64,000 nucleotides of DNA from Nocardia brasiliensis IFM 10847 (GTDB lineage: Bacteria; Actinomycetota; Actinomycetes; Mycobacteriales; Mycobacteriaceae), in the NCBI RefSeq assembly GCF_000710915.1, contig NZ_BAUA01000104.1:23329-87328 (forward strand), given 5' to 3'. The notes beneath the pieces were generated by a model. It ran no database searches and was not told the DNA's origin. It saw only the letters and a list, made by a program, of their open reading frames with translations. Below are positions 35,630 to 43,826 of this stretch, piece by piece; positions within the stretch are counted from its first letter, which is position 1, and each line of letters opens with the position of its first letter. The translations under genes were made by a program, and so were the position numbers.

Positions 35630-36463
35630 TCAGTTCTTGCGCGCCTGCAACGTGTAGCTCAGCGGCACTCGCTCCTGATGTTCGGTGAGCCGCCACTCGC
35701 CGCCGTCCCCGAGCGTCATCAGCCCGGGCAGCGCCTCCCACGGCACAGTGCGGTGCTCGACCAGTCCGGTGATCGTCAGATCGGCGGCCAGCAGCGCGGT
35801 CACGATGTCGCCCAGGCCGTGGTTCCACTCGTGCGTGGTGATCTGCTCGAATTCCGCGGTGGTGTCGACGTAGGTGCCGCCGTCGGAAAACACCATCGGC
35901 TCCGGTGTTTCGAAGTACGGGTAGCCGACAACCAGCCGGTCCGTGTGGTTTTCGTCCAACGACCACAGCATCGGATGGCCTTCGCGCAGGAACAGCCGTC
36001 CGCCGGGGCGCAGCAGTCCCGCGACGGTTTCCGCCCAGCGGCCCACGCTCGGCAACCAGCACAGCGCACCGATGCCGGTGTAGACCAGGTCGAATTGCGC
36101 TGCGCCCAGGGCGGTTACCGCGTCGTACACGTTCGATTCTACGAAATCGACTCCGGCACTTGTTGTTTCGTTGAGCGCCCGAGCTTCCGCGAGCGAGGCG
36201 GGGGAGAAGTCGAGTCCGGTCATCCTCGCGCCGAGCCGGGCCAGTGAGATCGTGTCGGTGCCGATATGGCATTGCAGGTGCACGCCGCGGCAGCCGGCGA
36301 TATCGCCCAGCAGTGGCAGGTCGAACCGCACCACGTCGCTGAGGAAGCCGGGCTCGGTGCGGAACCGGTCCACCGCGTAGTCGCGCGAGGCGGCGTGCGC
36401 GGGCGCGCGTTCGTCCCAGTTCGCCTTGTTCAGCAGCAGGTAGTCGTCGGTCACGGAGGTCAC
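35630..36463 (-). CDS. Class I SAM-dependent methyltransferase
   Basis: The 277-residue protein has motif I as GVHLQCHIGTDTISLARLGARMTGLDFSP (the usual GxGxG is weak, as is common in this UbiE/Methyltransf_25-like group), an Asp/Asn in VESNVYDAVTAL, and motif post-III LLRPGGRLFLREGHP. A long C-terminal half with DGGTYVDTTAEFEQITTHEWNHGLGDIVTALLAADL fits small-molecule methyltransferases. GTG 36463 was chosen because the first 17 residues of the longer frame look non-conserved. Substrate unknown. Confidence 0.85.
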   Translation of the reverse strand: MTSVTDDYLLLNKANWDERAPAHAASRDYAVDRFRTEPGFLSDVVRFDLPLLGDIAGCRGVHLQCHIGTDTISLARLGARMTGLDFSPASLAEARALNETTSAGVDFVESNVYDAVTALGAAQFDLVYTGIGALCWLPSVGRWAETVAGLLRPGGRLFLREGHPMLWSLDENHTDRLVVGYPYFETPEPMVFSDGGTYVDTTAEFEQITTHEWNHGLGDIVTALLAADLTITGLVEHRTVPWEALPGLMTLGDGGEWRLTEHQERVPLSYTLQARKN

Positions 36464-36587
36464 TGTGGCACGGGCGCGCGGTTGCCCGCATGTGAAATTA
36501 TGGTCAGCAACCAACCCGCTAGCCGAAAAGAACGGACAAATCGGGCATTATGGATGTCATGACTCTCGCTGCCGATCGGCGCACCGC

Positions 36588-37592
36588 ATGCAGGTAACCG
36601 CACTCGAGTGGGTGGTCACCGTCGTGGTGATCCTCGCCCTGTTCGTCTTCGACTTCTATGCTCACGTGCGCACTCCGCACGAACCGACCTTCCGGGAATC
36701 AGGGTTCTGGTCGGCCGTCTACATCGGTCTCGCGCTCGCCTTCGGCGGCTATGTCGCCTGGCAGTGGGGCGGCACGTACGCGGGGGAGTACTACGCGGGC
36801 TTCGTCACCGAGAAGGCACTCTCGGTGGACAACCTGTTCGTTTTCCTGATCATCATGTCCACCTTCGCGGTGCCGCGGATCTACCAGCAGAAGGCGCTGC
36901 TGATCGGCATCGTCATCGCGCTGGTGATGCGCGGCGCGTTCATCGCCGTCGGCGCGGCCGCGATCAGCGCGTTCAGCTGGGTCTTCTATCTGTTCGGCCT
37001 GTTCCTCATCTACACCGCGGTCAAGCTGATCCGGGAGAGCGGCCACGAGGTGGAACACGAGGAGAAGCGCGACAGCCGGATCGTCGCGCTGGCCAAGCGG
37101 ATATTGCCGACCACCGACAGCTACGACGGCGACAAGCTGGTCACCCGCGTCGACGGACGGCGCGCGGTGACCCCGCTGCTGCTGGCGCTGCTGGCGATCG
37201 GCTTCGCCGACCTGCTGTTCGCCCTGGACTCGATCCCGGCGATCTACGGTCTGACGAGCGAGCCGTACCTGGTATTCACCGCAAACGCGTTCGCGCTCAT
37301 GGGTTTACGGCAGTTGTACTTCTTGATCGGTGGACTCCTCGATCGGCTGGTCTATCTGTCCTACGGTCTGTCGGCGATCCTGGCGTTCATCGGCGTGAAG
37401 CTGGTGCTGCACGCGCTGCACGAGAACACGCTCCCGTTCATCAACGGCGGTGAGCACGTCAGCGTGCCGGAGATCTCGACGGGGATCTCGCTGAGCGTCA
37501 TCCTCGGCATTCTGGTCGTCGCGACGGTCGCCAGCCTGCTGCGCACGCGCGGCGCCGCGCGCGAGGCGGACGCTCAGAACACCCGGTTGTAA
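36588..37592 (+). CDS. TerC/Alx-family integral membrane protein
   Basis: The 334-residue protein has about nine TM helices and the TerC signatures FVTEKALSVDNLFVFLIIMSTF and FADLLFALDSIPAIYGLT, with the conserved intramembrane Asp residues. Family members export or handle metals such as manganese. The ATG 36588 opens the hydrophobic region. The last 19 bp overlap the end of the convergent gene. I looked for a yybP-ykoY manganese riboswitch in the 124 bp upstream and saw none. Confidence 0.92.
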   Translation: MQVTALEWVVTVVVILALFVFDFYAHVRTPHEPTFRESGFWSAVYIGLALAFGGYVAWQWGGTYAGEYYAGFVTEKALSVDNLFVFLIIMSTFAVPRIYQQKALLIGIVIALVMRGAFIAVGAAAISAFSWVFYLFGLFLIYTAVKLIRESGHEVEHEEKRDSRIVALAKRILPTTDSYDGDKLVTRVDGRRAVTPLLLALLAIGFADLLFALDSIPAIYGLTSEPYLVFTANAFALMGLRQLYFLIGGLLDRLVYLSYGLSAILAFIGVKLVLHALHENTLPFINGGEHVSVPEISTGISLSVILGILVVATVASLLRTRGAAREADAQNTRL

Positions 37593-38113
37593 TCCGGCGC
37601 GATCTCGAACCCGTGCCCGTCCTCGTCGTTGCGGCAGGTGACGCTGTCCTCCTCGGCCTTACAGGTGAACCCGTGCGCGGTGAGGCTGGAACCGGCGGGC
37701 AGCACCGGCCCGGCGCCGTCGCCCGGCGCGGTCTGCGGGCCGGTGTAGAACCCCTGGTTCACGCACAGGTATCCGGCCTCGTCGCCCACCGCCACGGCAG
37801 CGGCGGCCGGGTCGGTGCTCCAGCAGTACTGCACCTGCGGCGGGGCGGGTGCGGTCGCGCCCTGGCAGCCCGCGGTGTGCCGTTGCCTGCCGACCGCCTG
37901 GTCGAGGATGCCGCAGGTGATCAGCCGGTCGCCGGTCTGGAAGTAGTAGCCGTCCGCGTTCCGATAGACGACCGGGTCGGCGACACCGGGCCGGGTCAGC
38001 GGGCGAGCCGACGACGAGGTTGCTGGGTCCGATTTGTCCGGTGGACCCAGATACGCGTACAACAGCCCGGCGGTGGCAGCCGTCGACGCGAAAACCGCTA
38101 CGTATGTGCGCAT
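37574..38113 (-). CDS. Exported protein, paralog of the product at 34895-35527
   Basis: The 179-residue protein has an N-terminal hydrophobic signal or anchor helix (TYVAVFASTAATAGLLYAYL) without a lipobox Cys. The domain that follows shares the pattern GYYFQTGDRLITCGILDQ, AGCQGATAPAPPQVQYCW, LCVNQGFYTG, GFTCKAEEDSVTCRNDEDGHGFEI and final NRVF with the lipoprotein 2 kb away. Its last codons overlap the convergent terC-like gene by 19 bp. Function unknown. Confidence 0.75.
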   Translation of the reverse strand: MRTYVAVFASTAATAGLLYAYLGPPDKSDPATSSSARPLTRPGVADPVVYRNADGYYFQTGDRLITCGILDQAVGRQRHTAGCQGATAPAPPQVQYCWSTDPAAAAVAVGDEAGYLCVNQGFYTGPQTAPGDGAGPVLPAGSSLTAHGFTCKAEEDSVTCRNDEDGHGFEIAPDYNRVF

Positions 38114-38249
38114 GGCGCGAGTCTGCCGTGTGGGAGACGCCGGAGCTCTGTAGCACGCCCGGTGTGTCGCCGCAAGTTAGCTGATCACGGGTAAAATCGC
38201 GGCGCTCACCGGAACGCCCGCCCGTCGTGGCGCGGGCGGGAGCCGGGGT

Positions 38250-38534
38250 TCAGGAGGCGAACGCGCCGAGTACCGGCAGCCACTCGACCACGCGCACGTC
38301 GTCGATCAGCTGCTCGCGCGCGAACGGGTCCACCTCGAGCAGCGCGTGCAGCGCGTCCGCGTCGGCGGCCTGGAACAACAGCAGCGCGCCCGAGCCGTCG
38401 GGGTACGGTCCGCTGCTGAGCAGGGCGCCCGCCGCGAGCTGGTCGGCGAGCCAGCCCCGGTGCTCGGGACGGTGCGCGTCCCGGCCCGGGACCGTGGCCG
38501 CGGAGTAGGTGTAGTGCACGGCGAAGATCGGCAC
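38250..38534 (-). CDS. YciI-like protein
   Basis: The 94-residue protein has the ferredoxin-like fold of the YCII family: FAVHYTYSAATVPGRDAHRPEHRGWLADQLAAGALLSSGPYPDGSGALLLFQAADADALHALLEVDPFA can be read in segments, with His-Asp-type residues (RPEHRGW, VDPF) at the proposed active site. The catalytic role of this family is unknown. It lies 23 bp upstream of the acetyltransferase's stop, in the same orientation. Confidence 0.85.
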   Translation of the reverse strand: MPIFAVHYTYSAATVPGRDAHRPEHRGWLADQLAAGALLSSGPYPDGSGALLLFQAADADALHALLEVDPFAREQLIDDVRVVEWLPVLGAFAS

Positions 38535-38557
38535 GGTCGCTTCCTAAAGGTCGAGAG

Positions 38558-39124
38558 TCAGAGAGTGAGCAGCATCCGAGTATTGCCGAGGGTGTTCGGC
38601 TTCACGTAGCTCAGGTCCAGGAACTCGGCCACACCGGTGTCGTAGGAACGGCACATCTCCGCGTACACCTCGGCCGTCACCGGCGTCCCGTCGATCTCGA
38701 CGAAACCGTGCCGGGCGAAGAAGTCCACCTCGAAGGTCAGCACGAACACCCGCCGCAGTTCCAGCTCGCGGGCCACCGCGACAAGTTGCTCCACCACGAG
38801 CCTGCCGACGCCGCTGCCCTTGACATCCGGATGCACCGCGACCGTGCGCACCTCGCCCAGGTCGGCCCACAGCACGTGCAGCGCCCCGCAGCCCACGACC
38901 CGGCCGTCCAGTTCGGCCACCCAGAATTCCTGCACCGCCTCATAGAGCGTGACCAGGTTCTTTTCCAGCAGTATCCGGCCGGCGTAGACATCGACCAGGC
39001 GTTTGATCTCGGGCACGTCGGAGGTTCGCGCGCGTCGGACAACCGGGGTGAGGTGCTGCGTGCGCAGAGGCACGCCCGGATGTGCGTCGCTGGTCGAACC
39101 ACCTAGTGGTCCCCGAGAGTTCAT
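38558..39124 (-). CDS. argA: Amino-acid N-acetyltransferase (GNAT, Rv2747-like ArgA)
   Basis: The 188-residue GNAT protein has VVRRARTSDVPEIKRLVDVYAGRILLEKNLVTLYEAVQEFWVAE and the acetyl-CoA motif VRTVAVHPDVKGSGVGRLVVEQL, split over two blocks. The C-terminal region VTAEVYAEMCRSYDTGVAEFLDLSYVKPN is very close to that of M. tuberculosis Rv2747, a stand-alone L-glutamate/glutamine N-acetyltransferase for arginine synthesis. ATG 39124 gives a length near Rv2747 plus about 15 residues. Divergent from pgsA as in mycobacteria. Confidence 0.92.
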   Translation of the reverse strand: MNSRGPLGGSTSDAHPGVPLRTQHLTPVVRRARTSDVPEIKRLVDVYAGRILLEKNLVTLYEAVQEFWVAELDGRVVGCGALHVLWADLGEVRTVAVHPDVKGSGVGRLVVEQLVAVARELELRRVFVLTFEVDFFARHGFVEIDGTPVTAEVYAEMCRSYDTGVAEFLDLSYVKPNTLGNTRMLLTL

Positions 39125-39258
39125 GGGGTGCACAGTAGTCGGGCCGGTTACCGATAGGCTGATCGTGTGCCACACATCCAGTCGTCCCGTCCACCGCATC
39201 GCGGCGGGCAGTGGGTTCGGCATGACGCGCGTCGCGCGCCGGTGAGCGGGGTGCGGAC

Positions 39259-39918
39259 GTGAGTGCGCAACCGGAGGAAATCGACCGGCGCTGGGCGGCG
39301 CCGAACCCGATCCGTTCCGGCTTCGTGCCCGCGCAGGCCGAGCCCGCGGTCCCGCTGATGAACATCGCGAACATCCTGACCATGCTGCGGATCGCGCTGG
39401 TCCCTCTGTTCGTGGTGGCGCTGTTCGTCGACGGCGGGCACCAGACCGGCTGGCGGATCACCGCGGCCGCGCTGTTCGGTATCGCGGCGATCACCGATCG
39501 CTTCGACGGGCAACTCGCGCGCAAATATGGACTGGTCACCGATTTCGGCAAGCTCGCCGACCCGATCGCGGACAAGGCGCTGATCGGTTCGGCGGTGATC
39601 GGGTTGTCGGTGCTGGGCGATCTGGCCTGGTGGATCACCCTGGTCATCTGTGGCCGCGAGATCGGTGTGACCCTGCTCCGGCTGATCGTGGTGCGGCGCG
39701 GGGTGATTCCGGCGGGTCGCGGCGGCAAGCTGAAGACCCTGGTGCAGTCGATCGCGATCGCCTTCCTGCTGCTGCCGTTCACCGGTTGGCTCGCCGGCCT
39801 TGGCATGGCACTGATGTACGTGGCCGTCGCGTTGACGGTGCTCACCGGACTCGATTACATCGGTCAGGCGGCACGCGTGTGGTTCGCGGGCGGGCCCGGT
39901 CGATCGCGCGGCGCATGA
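39259..39918 (+). CDS. pgsA: CDP-diacylglycerol-glycerol-3-phosphate 3-phosphatidyltransferase
   Basis: The 219-residue protein has the CDP-alcohol phosphatidyltransferase motif D..DG..AR........G...D...D, read as TDRFDGQLARKYGLVTDFG then LADPIAD, within about five TM helices. It makes phosphatidylglycerophosphate. A 30-residue soluble N-terminal tail precedes the first helix. GTG start at 39259. Its stop overlaps the cinA-type start by ATGA, and clgR follows, an order conserved in actinobacteria. Confidence 0.95.
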   Translation: MSAQPEEIDRRWAAPNPIRSGFVPAQAEPAVPLMNIANILTMLRIALVPLFVVALFVDGGHQTGWRITAAALFGIAAITDRFDGQLARKYGLVTDFGKLADPIADKALIGSAVIGLSVLGDLAWWITLVICGREIGVTLLRLIVVRRGVIPAGRGGKLKTLVQSIAIAFLLLPFTGWLAGLGMALMYVAVALTVLTGLDYIGQAARVWFAGGPGRSRGA

Positions 39919-40454
39919 ACGCCCCCGCGGCCGATCCGTTGATCGCCGGCGCGCCGGCCGCCGACCTCGTGCGCACGTTGACCGCGGCGGGCCAGACCGT
40001 GGCCACCGCGGAATCGCTGACCGCCGGCCTGGTGGCGGCGACCATCGCCGGCGTGCCCGGTGCCAGCGCGGTGCTGCGCGGCGGCCTGGTGGTGTACGCC
40101 ACAGATCTCAAACACAGCCTGGGCGGGGTCAGCGACGAAGTACTGGTGACCGAGGGTGCGGTCGCCGCGAGTACCGCCGAGCAGTTGGCGGTCGGCGCCC
40201 GCACCCGCTGTGGCGCGGACTGGGGTGTCGCGCTGACCGGCGTCGCCGGGCCCGACCCGCAGGACGGGCACGCGGTCGGCACGGTGTTCCTGGGCCTGGC
40301 CGGGCCAGGGCACACCGAGGTGATGCGGTTGCAGCTGCGCGGCGAGCGGTGGACGATCAGGCTCGAGGCGACCCACACCGCCTTACGCGAACTCCTGCGC
40401 TGCGTACCGCGCCCGGACCACGGTCCGGGCGGGCAAGATGGGCAAGGTGAGTGA
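39915..40454 (+). CDS. CinA C-terminal-type protein (nicotinamide-nucleotide amidase family)
   Basis: The 179-residue protein matches the stand-alone CinA C-terminal domain: TVATAESLTAGLVAATIAGVPGASAVLRGGLVVY, then TEGAVAASTAEQLAVGAR and the TGVAGP motif with VGTVFLGLA. Such proteins deamidate NMN (PncC) in NAD recycling. It overlaps pgsA by 4 bp. It ends with a Gly/Asp-rich tail. The clgR gene follows after 115 bp with its own promoter. Confidence 0.92.
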   Translation: MNAPAADPLIAGAPAADLVRTLTAAGQTVATAESLTAGLVAATIAGVPGASAVLRGGLVVYATDLKHSLGGVSDEVLVTEGAVAASTAEQLAVGARTRCGADWGVALTGVAGPDPQDGHAVGTVFLGLAGPGHTEVMRLQLRGERWTIRLEATHTALRELLRCVPRPDHGPGGQDGQGE

Positions 40455-40466
40455 TTTGCGCCGGGC

Positions 40467-40495
40467 GGGAACCAACCGGGGCCGGTCCGACGTTG
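40467..40495 (+). promoter_or_regulatory. SigE-type (ECF) promoter candidate for clgR
   Basis: GGGAACC (40467-40473), a 17-base spacer and CGTTG (40491-40495) fit the GGAAC-N16/17-CGTT pattern of mycobacterial SigE. In M. tuberculosis clgR is known to be SigE-dependent. The start codon lies 75 bp downstream. Confidence 0.6.
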
Positions 40496-40569
40496 TGCGA
40501 GAAAGAACGGCGTGCGTGGCACTCGTGAGTACCGCGCAGGTCCCCTGACAGGGAGCGAAGGAGAACGAG

Positions 40570-41064
40570 ATGACGCTGCTGCGAGAGGCCATCGGGGACA
40601 GTCTGCGGCGTGCTCGTCTCGCCCAGAACCGGACGCTGCGCGAGGTCTCGACCTCCGCGCGAGTGAGTCTGGGCTACCTGTCCGAGGTCGAACGAGGCCG
40701 TAAAGAAGCATCCAGTGAGTTACTCGCCGCCATCTGCGCGGCCCTGGACGTACCGCTGTCGCGGGTGCTCTGGGATGTGAGCACGATCATGGCGGGTGCC
40801 GACGGCCTGCCGACCCAGTCCCCGGCGGGAGCCGCCGCGGTACCCGCGGAGGTCGAGCAGACCGCCGCCGAAGGCGCCGAAGCCGCGCCCGCGGCGGCCG
40901 CGCCGGCGCAGGACACTCCTGCTCCGGAGCCCGCGCTGGCGCCGGCGAGCGCCGCACTGTCGGTGGCCGGGGCCGCGGGCCGCCCGTTGCCGCTGGCGGT
41001 CGACACCCGAATCGTCATTCCCGCACCGAAGGCCGACATGCTGGTCCTGGTGAAGGGCATGTGA
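40570..41064 (+). CDS. clgR: Xre/ClgR-family transcriptional activator
   Basis: The 164-residue protein has an N-terminal HTH (LREAIGDSLRRARLAQNRTLREVSTSARVSLGYLSEVERGRKEASSELLAAICAALDVPLSRVLWD in successive helices) nearly as in mycobacterial ClgR. A long Ala/Pro-rich spacer follows, and the end is hydrophobic, PKADMLVLVKGM, which may be a degron. ClgR activates clp proteases and, in mycobacteria, the psp genes that follow here. The Ala/Pro spacer is longer than in M. tuberculosis ClgR (about 112 residues). Confidence 0.95.
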   Translation: MTLLREAIGDSLRRARLAQNRTLREVSTSARVSLGYLSEVERGRKEASSELLAAICAALDVPLSRVLWDVSTIMAGADGLPTQSPAGAAAVPAEVEQTAAEGAEAAPAAAAPAQDTPAPEPALAPASAALSVAGAAGRPLPLAVDTRIVIPAPKADMLVLVKGM

Positions 41065-41262
41065 CAACCGACGTAAGCGGCAGCCGTGGCAACGCTGCGG
41101 ACCGGCGCCGAAAGCGGATAGATTCTCTACAAGGCGTCTGGTTGGGCTGGGTATCCCGGCCCACTTGCCGCATGGTGGAGGATAGGCACATATCGAGTGC
41201 GTGACGGTCGCGCACTGGAGTCGCGCCGAGCGCGGCACGTCAGATGGAGGCGGGATCAATCG

Positions 41263-42093
41263 ATGGCTAATCCGTTCGTCAAGGCCTGGAAATACCTGAT
41301 GGCCCTCTTCGATTCGAAGATCGAGGAGCACGCGGATCCGAAGGTCCAGATTCAGCAGGCTATCGAGGAAGCCCAGCGCCAGCATCAGGCCCTCTCGCAG
41401 CAGGCCGCGTCGGTCATCGGCAACCAGCGTCAGCTGGAAATGAAACTGAACCGGCAGCTCGACGAGGTCGAGAAGCTCAACGCCAACGCGCGTCAGGCGG
41501 TCATGCTCGCCGACCAGGCGACCGCCGCGGGCGACACCGAAAAGGGTATCCAGTACACCAACGCGGCCGAGGCGTTCGCCGCGCAGCTGGTCACCGCCGA
41601 GCAGTCGGTCGAGGATCTCAAGGTGCTGCACGACCAGTCGCTGCAGGCGGCCACCCAGGCCAAGAAGGCGGTCGAGCAGAACGCGATGCTGTTGCAGCAG
41701 AAGGTCGCCGAGCGCACCAAGCTGCTGAGCCAGCTGGAGCAGGCCAAGATGCAGGAGCAGGTTTCCGCGTCGTTGCAGCAGATGGACTCGACGCTGTCGG
41801 CGCCGGGCACCACACCCAGCCTGGACGCGGTGCGCGAGAAGATCGAGCGGCGCTACGCCAACGCGCTCGGTTCCGCGGAGCTCGCGCAGAACACGGTGCA
41901 GGGCCGCATGCTGGAGGTGCAGCAGGCCAGCATCCAGATGGCCGGGCACAGCAAGCTCGAGCAGATTCGCGCGTCGATGCGCGGTGATCAGCTGCCCGCC
42001 GGTGGCGCGGCCCAGCCCGCCGTCAATCCCGCGCCTGCCCAGGCCAATCCGGCGCAGCCGCAGATGAACAAGGGTCAGGCCGCACAGCAGTAG
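41263..42093 (+). CDS. pspA: PspA/IM30 family protein (35-kDa antigen)
   Basis: The 276-residue protein is almost wholly alpha-helical coiled coil: NPFVKAWKYLMALFDSKIEEHADPKVQIQQAIEEAQRQH opens it and the PspA-type blocks QQAASVIGNQRQLEMKL and QLVTAEQSVEDLKVLH follow. The C-terminal 40 residues are Pro/Ala/Gln-rich. PspA protects the membrane under envelope stress. GGAGG lies 12 bases before the ATG. The clgR-pspA-pspM order matches the mycobacterial psp operon. Confidence 0.95.
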   Translation: MANPFVKAWKYLMALFDSKIEEHADPKVQIQQAIEEAQRQHQALSQQAASVIGNQRQLEMKLNRQLDEVEKLNANARQAVMLADQATAAGDTEKGIQYTNAAEAFAAQLVTAEQSVEDLKVLHDQSLQAATQAKKAVEQNAMLLQQKVAERTKLLSQLEQAKMQEQVSASLQQMDSTLSAPGTTPSLDAVREKIERRYANALGSAELAQNTVQGRMLEVQQASIQMAGHSKLEQIRASMRGDQLPAGGAAQPAVNPAPAQANPAQPQMNKGQAAQQ

Positions 42094-42230
42094 CGGTTCG
42101 GACGCAGGGCGAGGATCGTGTCGGTGGCAGCTGGTTCACTGTGGGGCACACGGAATCCCGGTCGGCCGGCCGTCGGCCAGGCCGGGACCGTGCCGGTCCG
42201 ATCCTCGCTACCAGTGGGAGAAGAACAGGC

Positions 42231-43109
42231 ATGAGTCAGTCCGGAAAAGCGCGACCGGGCCGCAAGCGGGACGCCGCGATCGTCCGGGCCCAGGCCGCGC
42301 TGGCACCGCAACCGGGCAGCCTGCCCGACAGCCTGCGCGAGGTCGGTGAGCACGCGCTGGTCGCGGTCCGCCGCTGGGCCGACCCGCGGGAACGGGAACT
42401 GCGCCGCAGGCGCCGGGCGCGCCGCCGCAGCTTCCAGCTCGGCACCGCCGGTGGGCTCACCACCGCCGGCGCCGTCGGTCTGGCCGTCATCTCGGCACCC
42501 GCCTGGATCGTCGTGGTGATCGGTGGCGGCGCGGTCGCGCTGGTCACCGGCACCGCGCTCAGTGCCCGTCGCTATCTGCGCCTGCGGGGCGCGCCGCTGC
42601 CGCAGGCCGCTTTCATTCCGCGTAAGCAGCCACCGCTGTGGTCGCGCGCACGTGGCCCGATCACCCGGCTGGTGCGCGCCGAACGTGCGCTGCACGGCCT
42701 CGGCGCGCAGATCGCCCGTGGTAACCGGCTGCCCGACGACGAACTCGCCGACATGCTCGAGACGGCCGGCTCCGGGTCCGCGGCCCTGCACGCGCTCGCC
42801 GCCGACGTGACAGCCATGGAACAGGCACTCGGTGCCATGGGCCGCTCGGATTCCCCCGCCGCAGTGGGCCTCACCGACAATCTCCAGTTCGCCCTTGCCC
42901 GCCTCGACACCGGAGTCGCCGAGTACGAGCAGGTCGTGGCCGCCGCGGGCCGCATCCTCGCGGTCCCCGAAAGTGCCGTGCTACGCCACAATTTCGACGC
43001 CATCGTCGCCGACCTCCGGCACGCCGCCGACCGACTCGACGGCTGGGCCCAAGCCCTCACCGAAGTCGCCGACCAACCGTCCCCCCTCACCCACCCCGGT
43101 CAACTCTGA
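42231..43109 (+). CDS. pspM: PspM-like phage-shock membrane protein
   Basis: The 292-residue protein has an Arg-rich N-terminus (RRRRRARRRSFQ), two close TM helices at about residues 73-115 (GGLTTAGAVGLAVISAPAWIVVVIGGGAVALV) and a helical C-terminal half (LVRAERALHGLGAQIARGNRLPDDELADMLETAG). Layout and position match Rv2743c/PspM, which tethers PspA to the membrane in mycobacteria. No PspN-like gene follows; the stop is followed by the nested palindrome at 43225-43292. Confidence 0.85.
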   Translation: MSQSGKARPGRKRDAAIVRAQAALAPQPGSLPDSLREVGEHALVAVRRWADPRERELRRRRRARRRSFQLGTAGGLTTAGAVGLAVISAPAWIVVVIGGGAVALVTGTALSARRYLRLRGAPLPQAAFIPRKQPPLWSRARGPITRLVRAERALHGLGAQIARGNRLPDDELADMLETAGSGSAALHALAADVTAMEQALGAMGRSDSPAAVGLTDNLQFALARLDTGVAEYEQVVAAAGRILAVPESAVLRHNFDAIVADLRHAADRLDGWAQALTEVADQPSPLTHPGQL

Positions 43110-43224
43110 ATCATCCCGCCTGCCGCGGGCAGCCTGCACCCTGGTCCTGCTCGGGTGCGAGAGTCTGGCTTTGCGCAGGCTGGGTGAGGTTGTGGCTTGG
43201 CGTGTTTGGCTGGGCGAGTCGCGG

Positions 43225-43292
43225 GGTCACAGACCTTCCATACGGTTCACAGCAGCTACAGCCCCTGTGAACAGTGCGGAACCTCTGTGACC
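43225..43292. repeat. 68-bp nested palindrome after the psp genes
   Basis: Outer arms GGTCACAGA (43225-43233) and TCTGTGACC (43284-43292) and inner arms GTTCACAG (43245-43252) and CTGTGAAC (43265-43272) share one centre (43258.5). All four contain TGTGA/TCACA, and the 11-bp spacers are partly complementary as well. It could terminate the psp operon, bind a dimeric regulator, or be a REP-like element. Confidence 0.7.
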
Positions 43293-43512
43293 CTCAACCT
43301 ATCTGTCGCTTGGTACGGACCAACCGGCCCGCTACCCGACCGCCCCACAGCCAGTTGACCACGCCGGAACCCGACGCCGCGCAGCTGACCTGCGCCTACA
43401 GCCGGGTACGGCACGCGACGTGCTCAGCACTATCCCGGTAACTCCCGCGGCAGGTATACCGAACTAGGCAGCCGCGGAAGGAACTTCGAGACAGAAATTA
43501 GCCCTCCTCAGG

Positions 43513-43603
43513 GTGCGAAACCTGGCTCCGCCCCAGCGTGAAACGTCTGGTTCCGCCTGGGCCGTGAAACGTCTGGCTCCGCGTCGGCCGCGAAAACCTG
43601 CAG
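43513..43603. repeat. Imperfect direct repeats, about 25-bp period
   Basis: Units read GTGCGAAACCTGGCTCCGCC (43513), GCGTGAAACGTCTGGTTCCG (43536), GCCGTGAAACGTCTGGCTCC (43561) and a decayed GCCGCGAAAACCTG (43587). The shared core is GTGAAACGTCTGGnTCCGC. Spacers are only a few bases and uneven, so this is not a CRISPR array. Confidence 0.6.
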
Positions 43604-43826
43604 TGCCGAGCATCGTCGTTCGGCGCCGGACCTTGGTCGGCGAGCGTCGTTGCTCGTCAGGGCATTCGGGTGACGGGTAGCTGAGTTGATTCGATCGTCG
43701 GATCGCTGCGCGAGGTGCGCGCCGTTGCGCACCGTTCGCGGTCGACCGTCGCATGGCCCTCATCGCCGCGCGGCGGGTATGGACCGGGGCAGCCCCGCCT
43801 GCGCCGGGTCGGCTCATCGGATCGGG

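Larger units (their letters stand above)
43110..43826. other. Gene-free gap of 717 bp with palindrome and repeats
   Basis: I see no convincing gene. The gap holds a 68-bp nested palindrome (43225-43292) and three to four imperfect direct repeats near 43513-43603. Frames that read through it on either strand have Arg/Pro/Ser-rich, repeat-driven translations. Confidence 0.6.

Noticed and set aside
36464..36587. yybP-ykoY manganese riboswitch ahead of terC
   Set aside because: I looked for the paired stems and conserved loops of that motif and saw none; the region is short and unstructured.
43513..43603. CRISPR array
   Set aside because: The repeats are imperfect, with spacers of only a few bases and uneven length, and no cas gene is present in the window.
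43464..43817. Protein-coding frames on the minus strand through the direct repeats
   Set aside because: The translation (repeated AEPDVS-like units, Arg-rich) comes from the repeats, there is no ribosome-binding site, and two frames are equally open.
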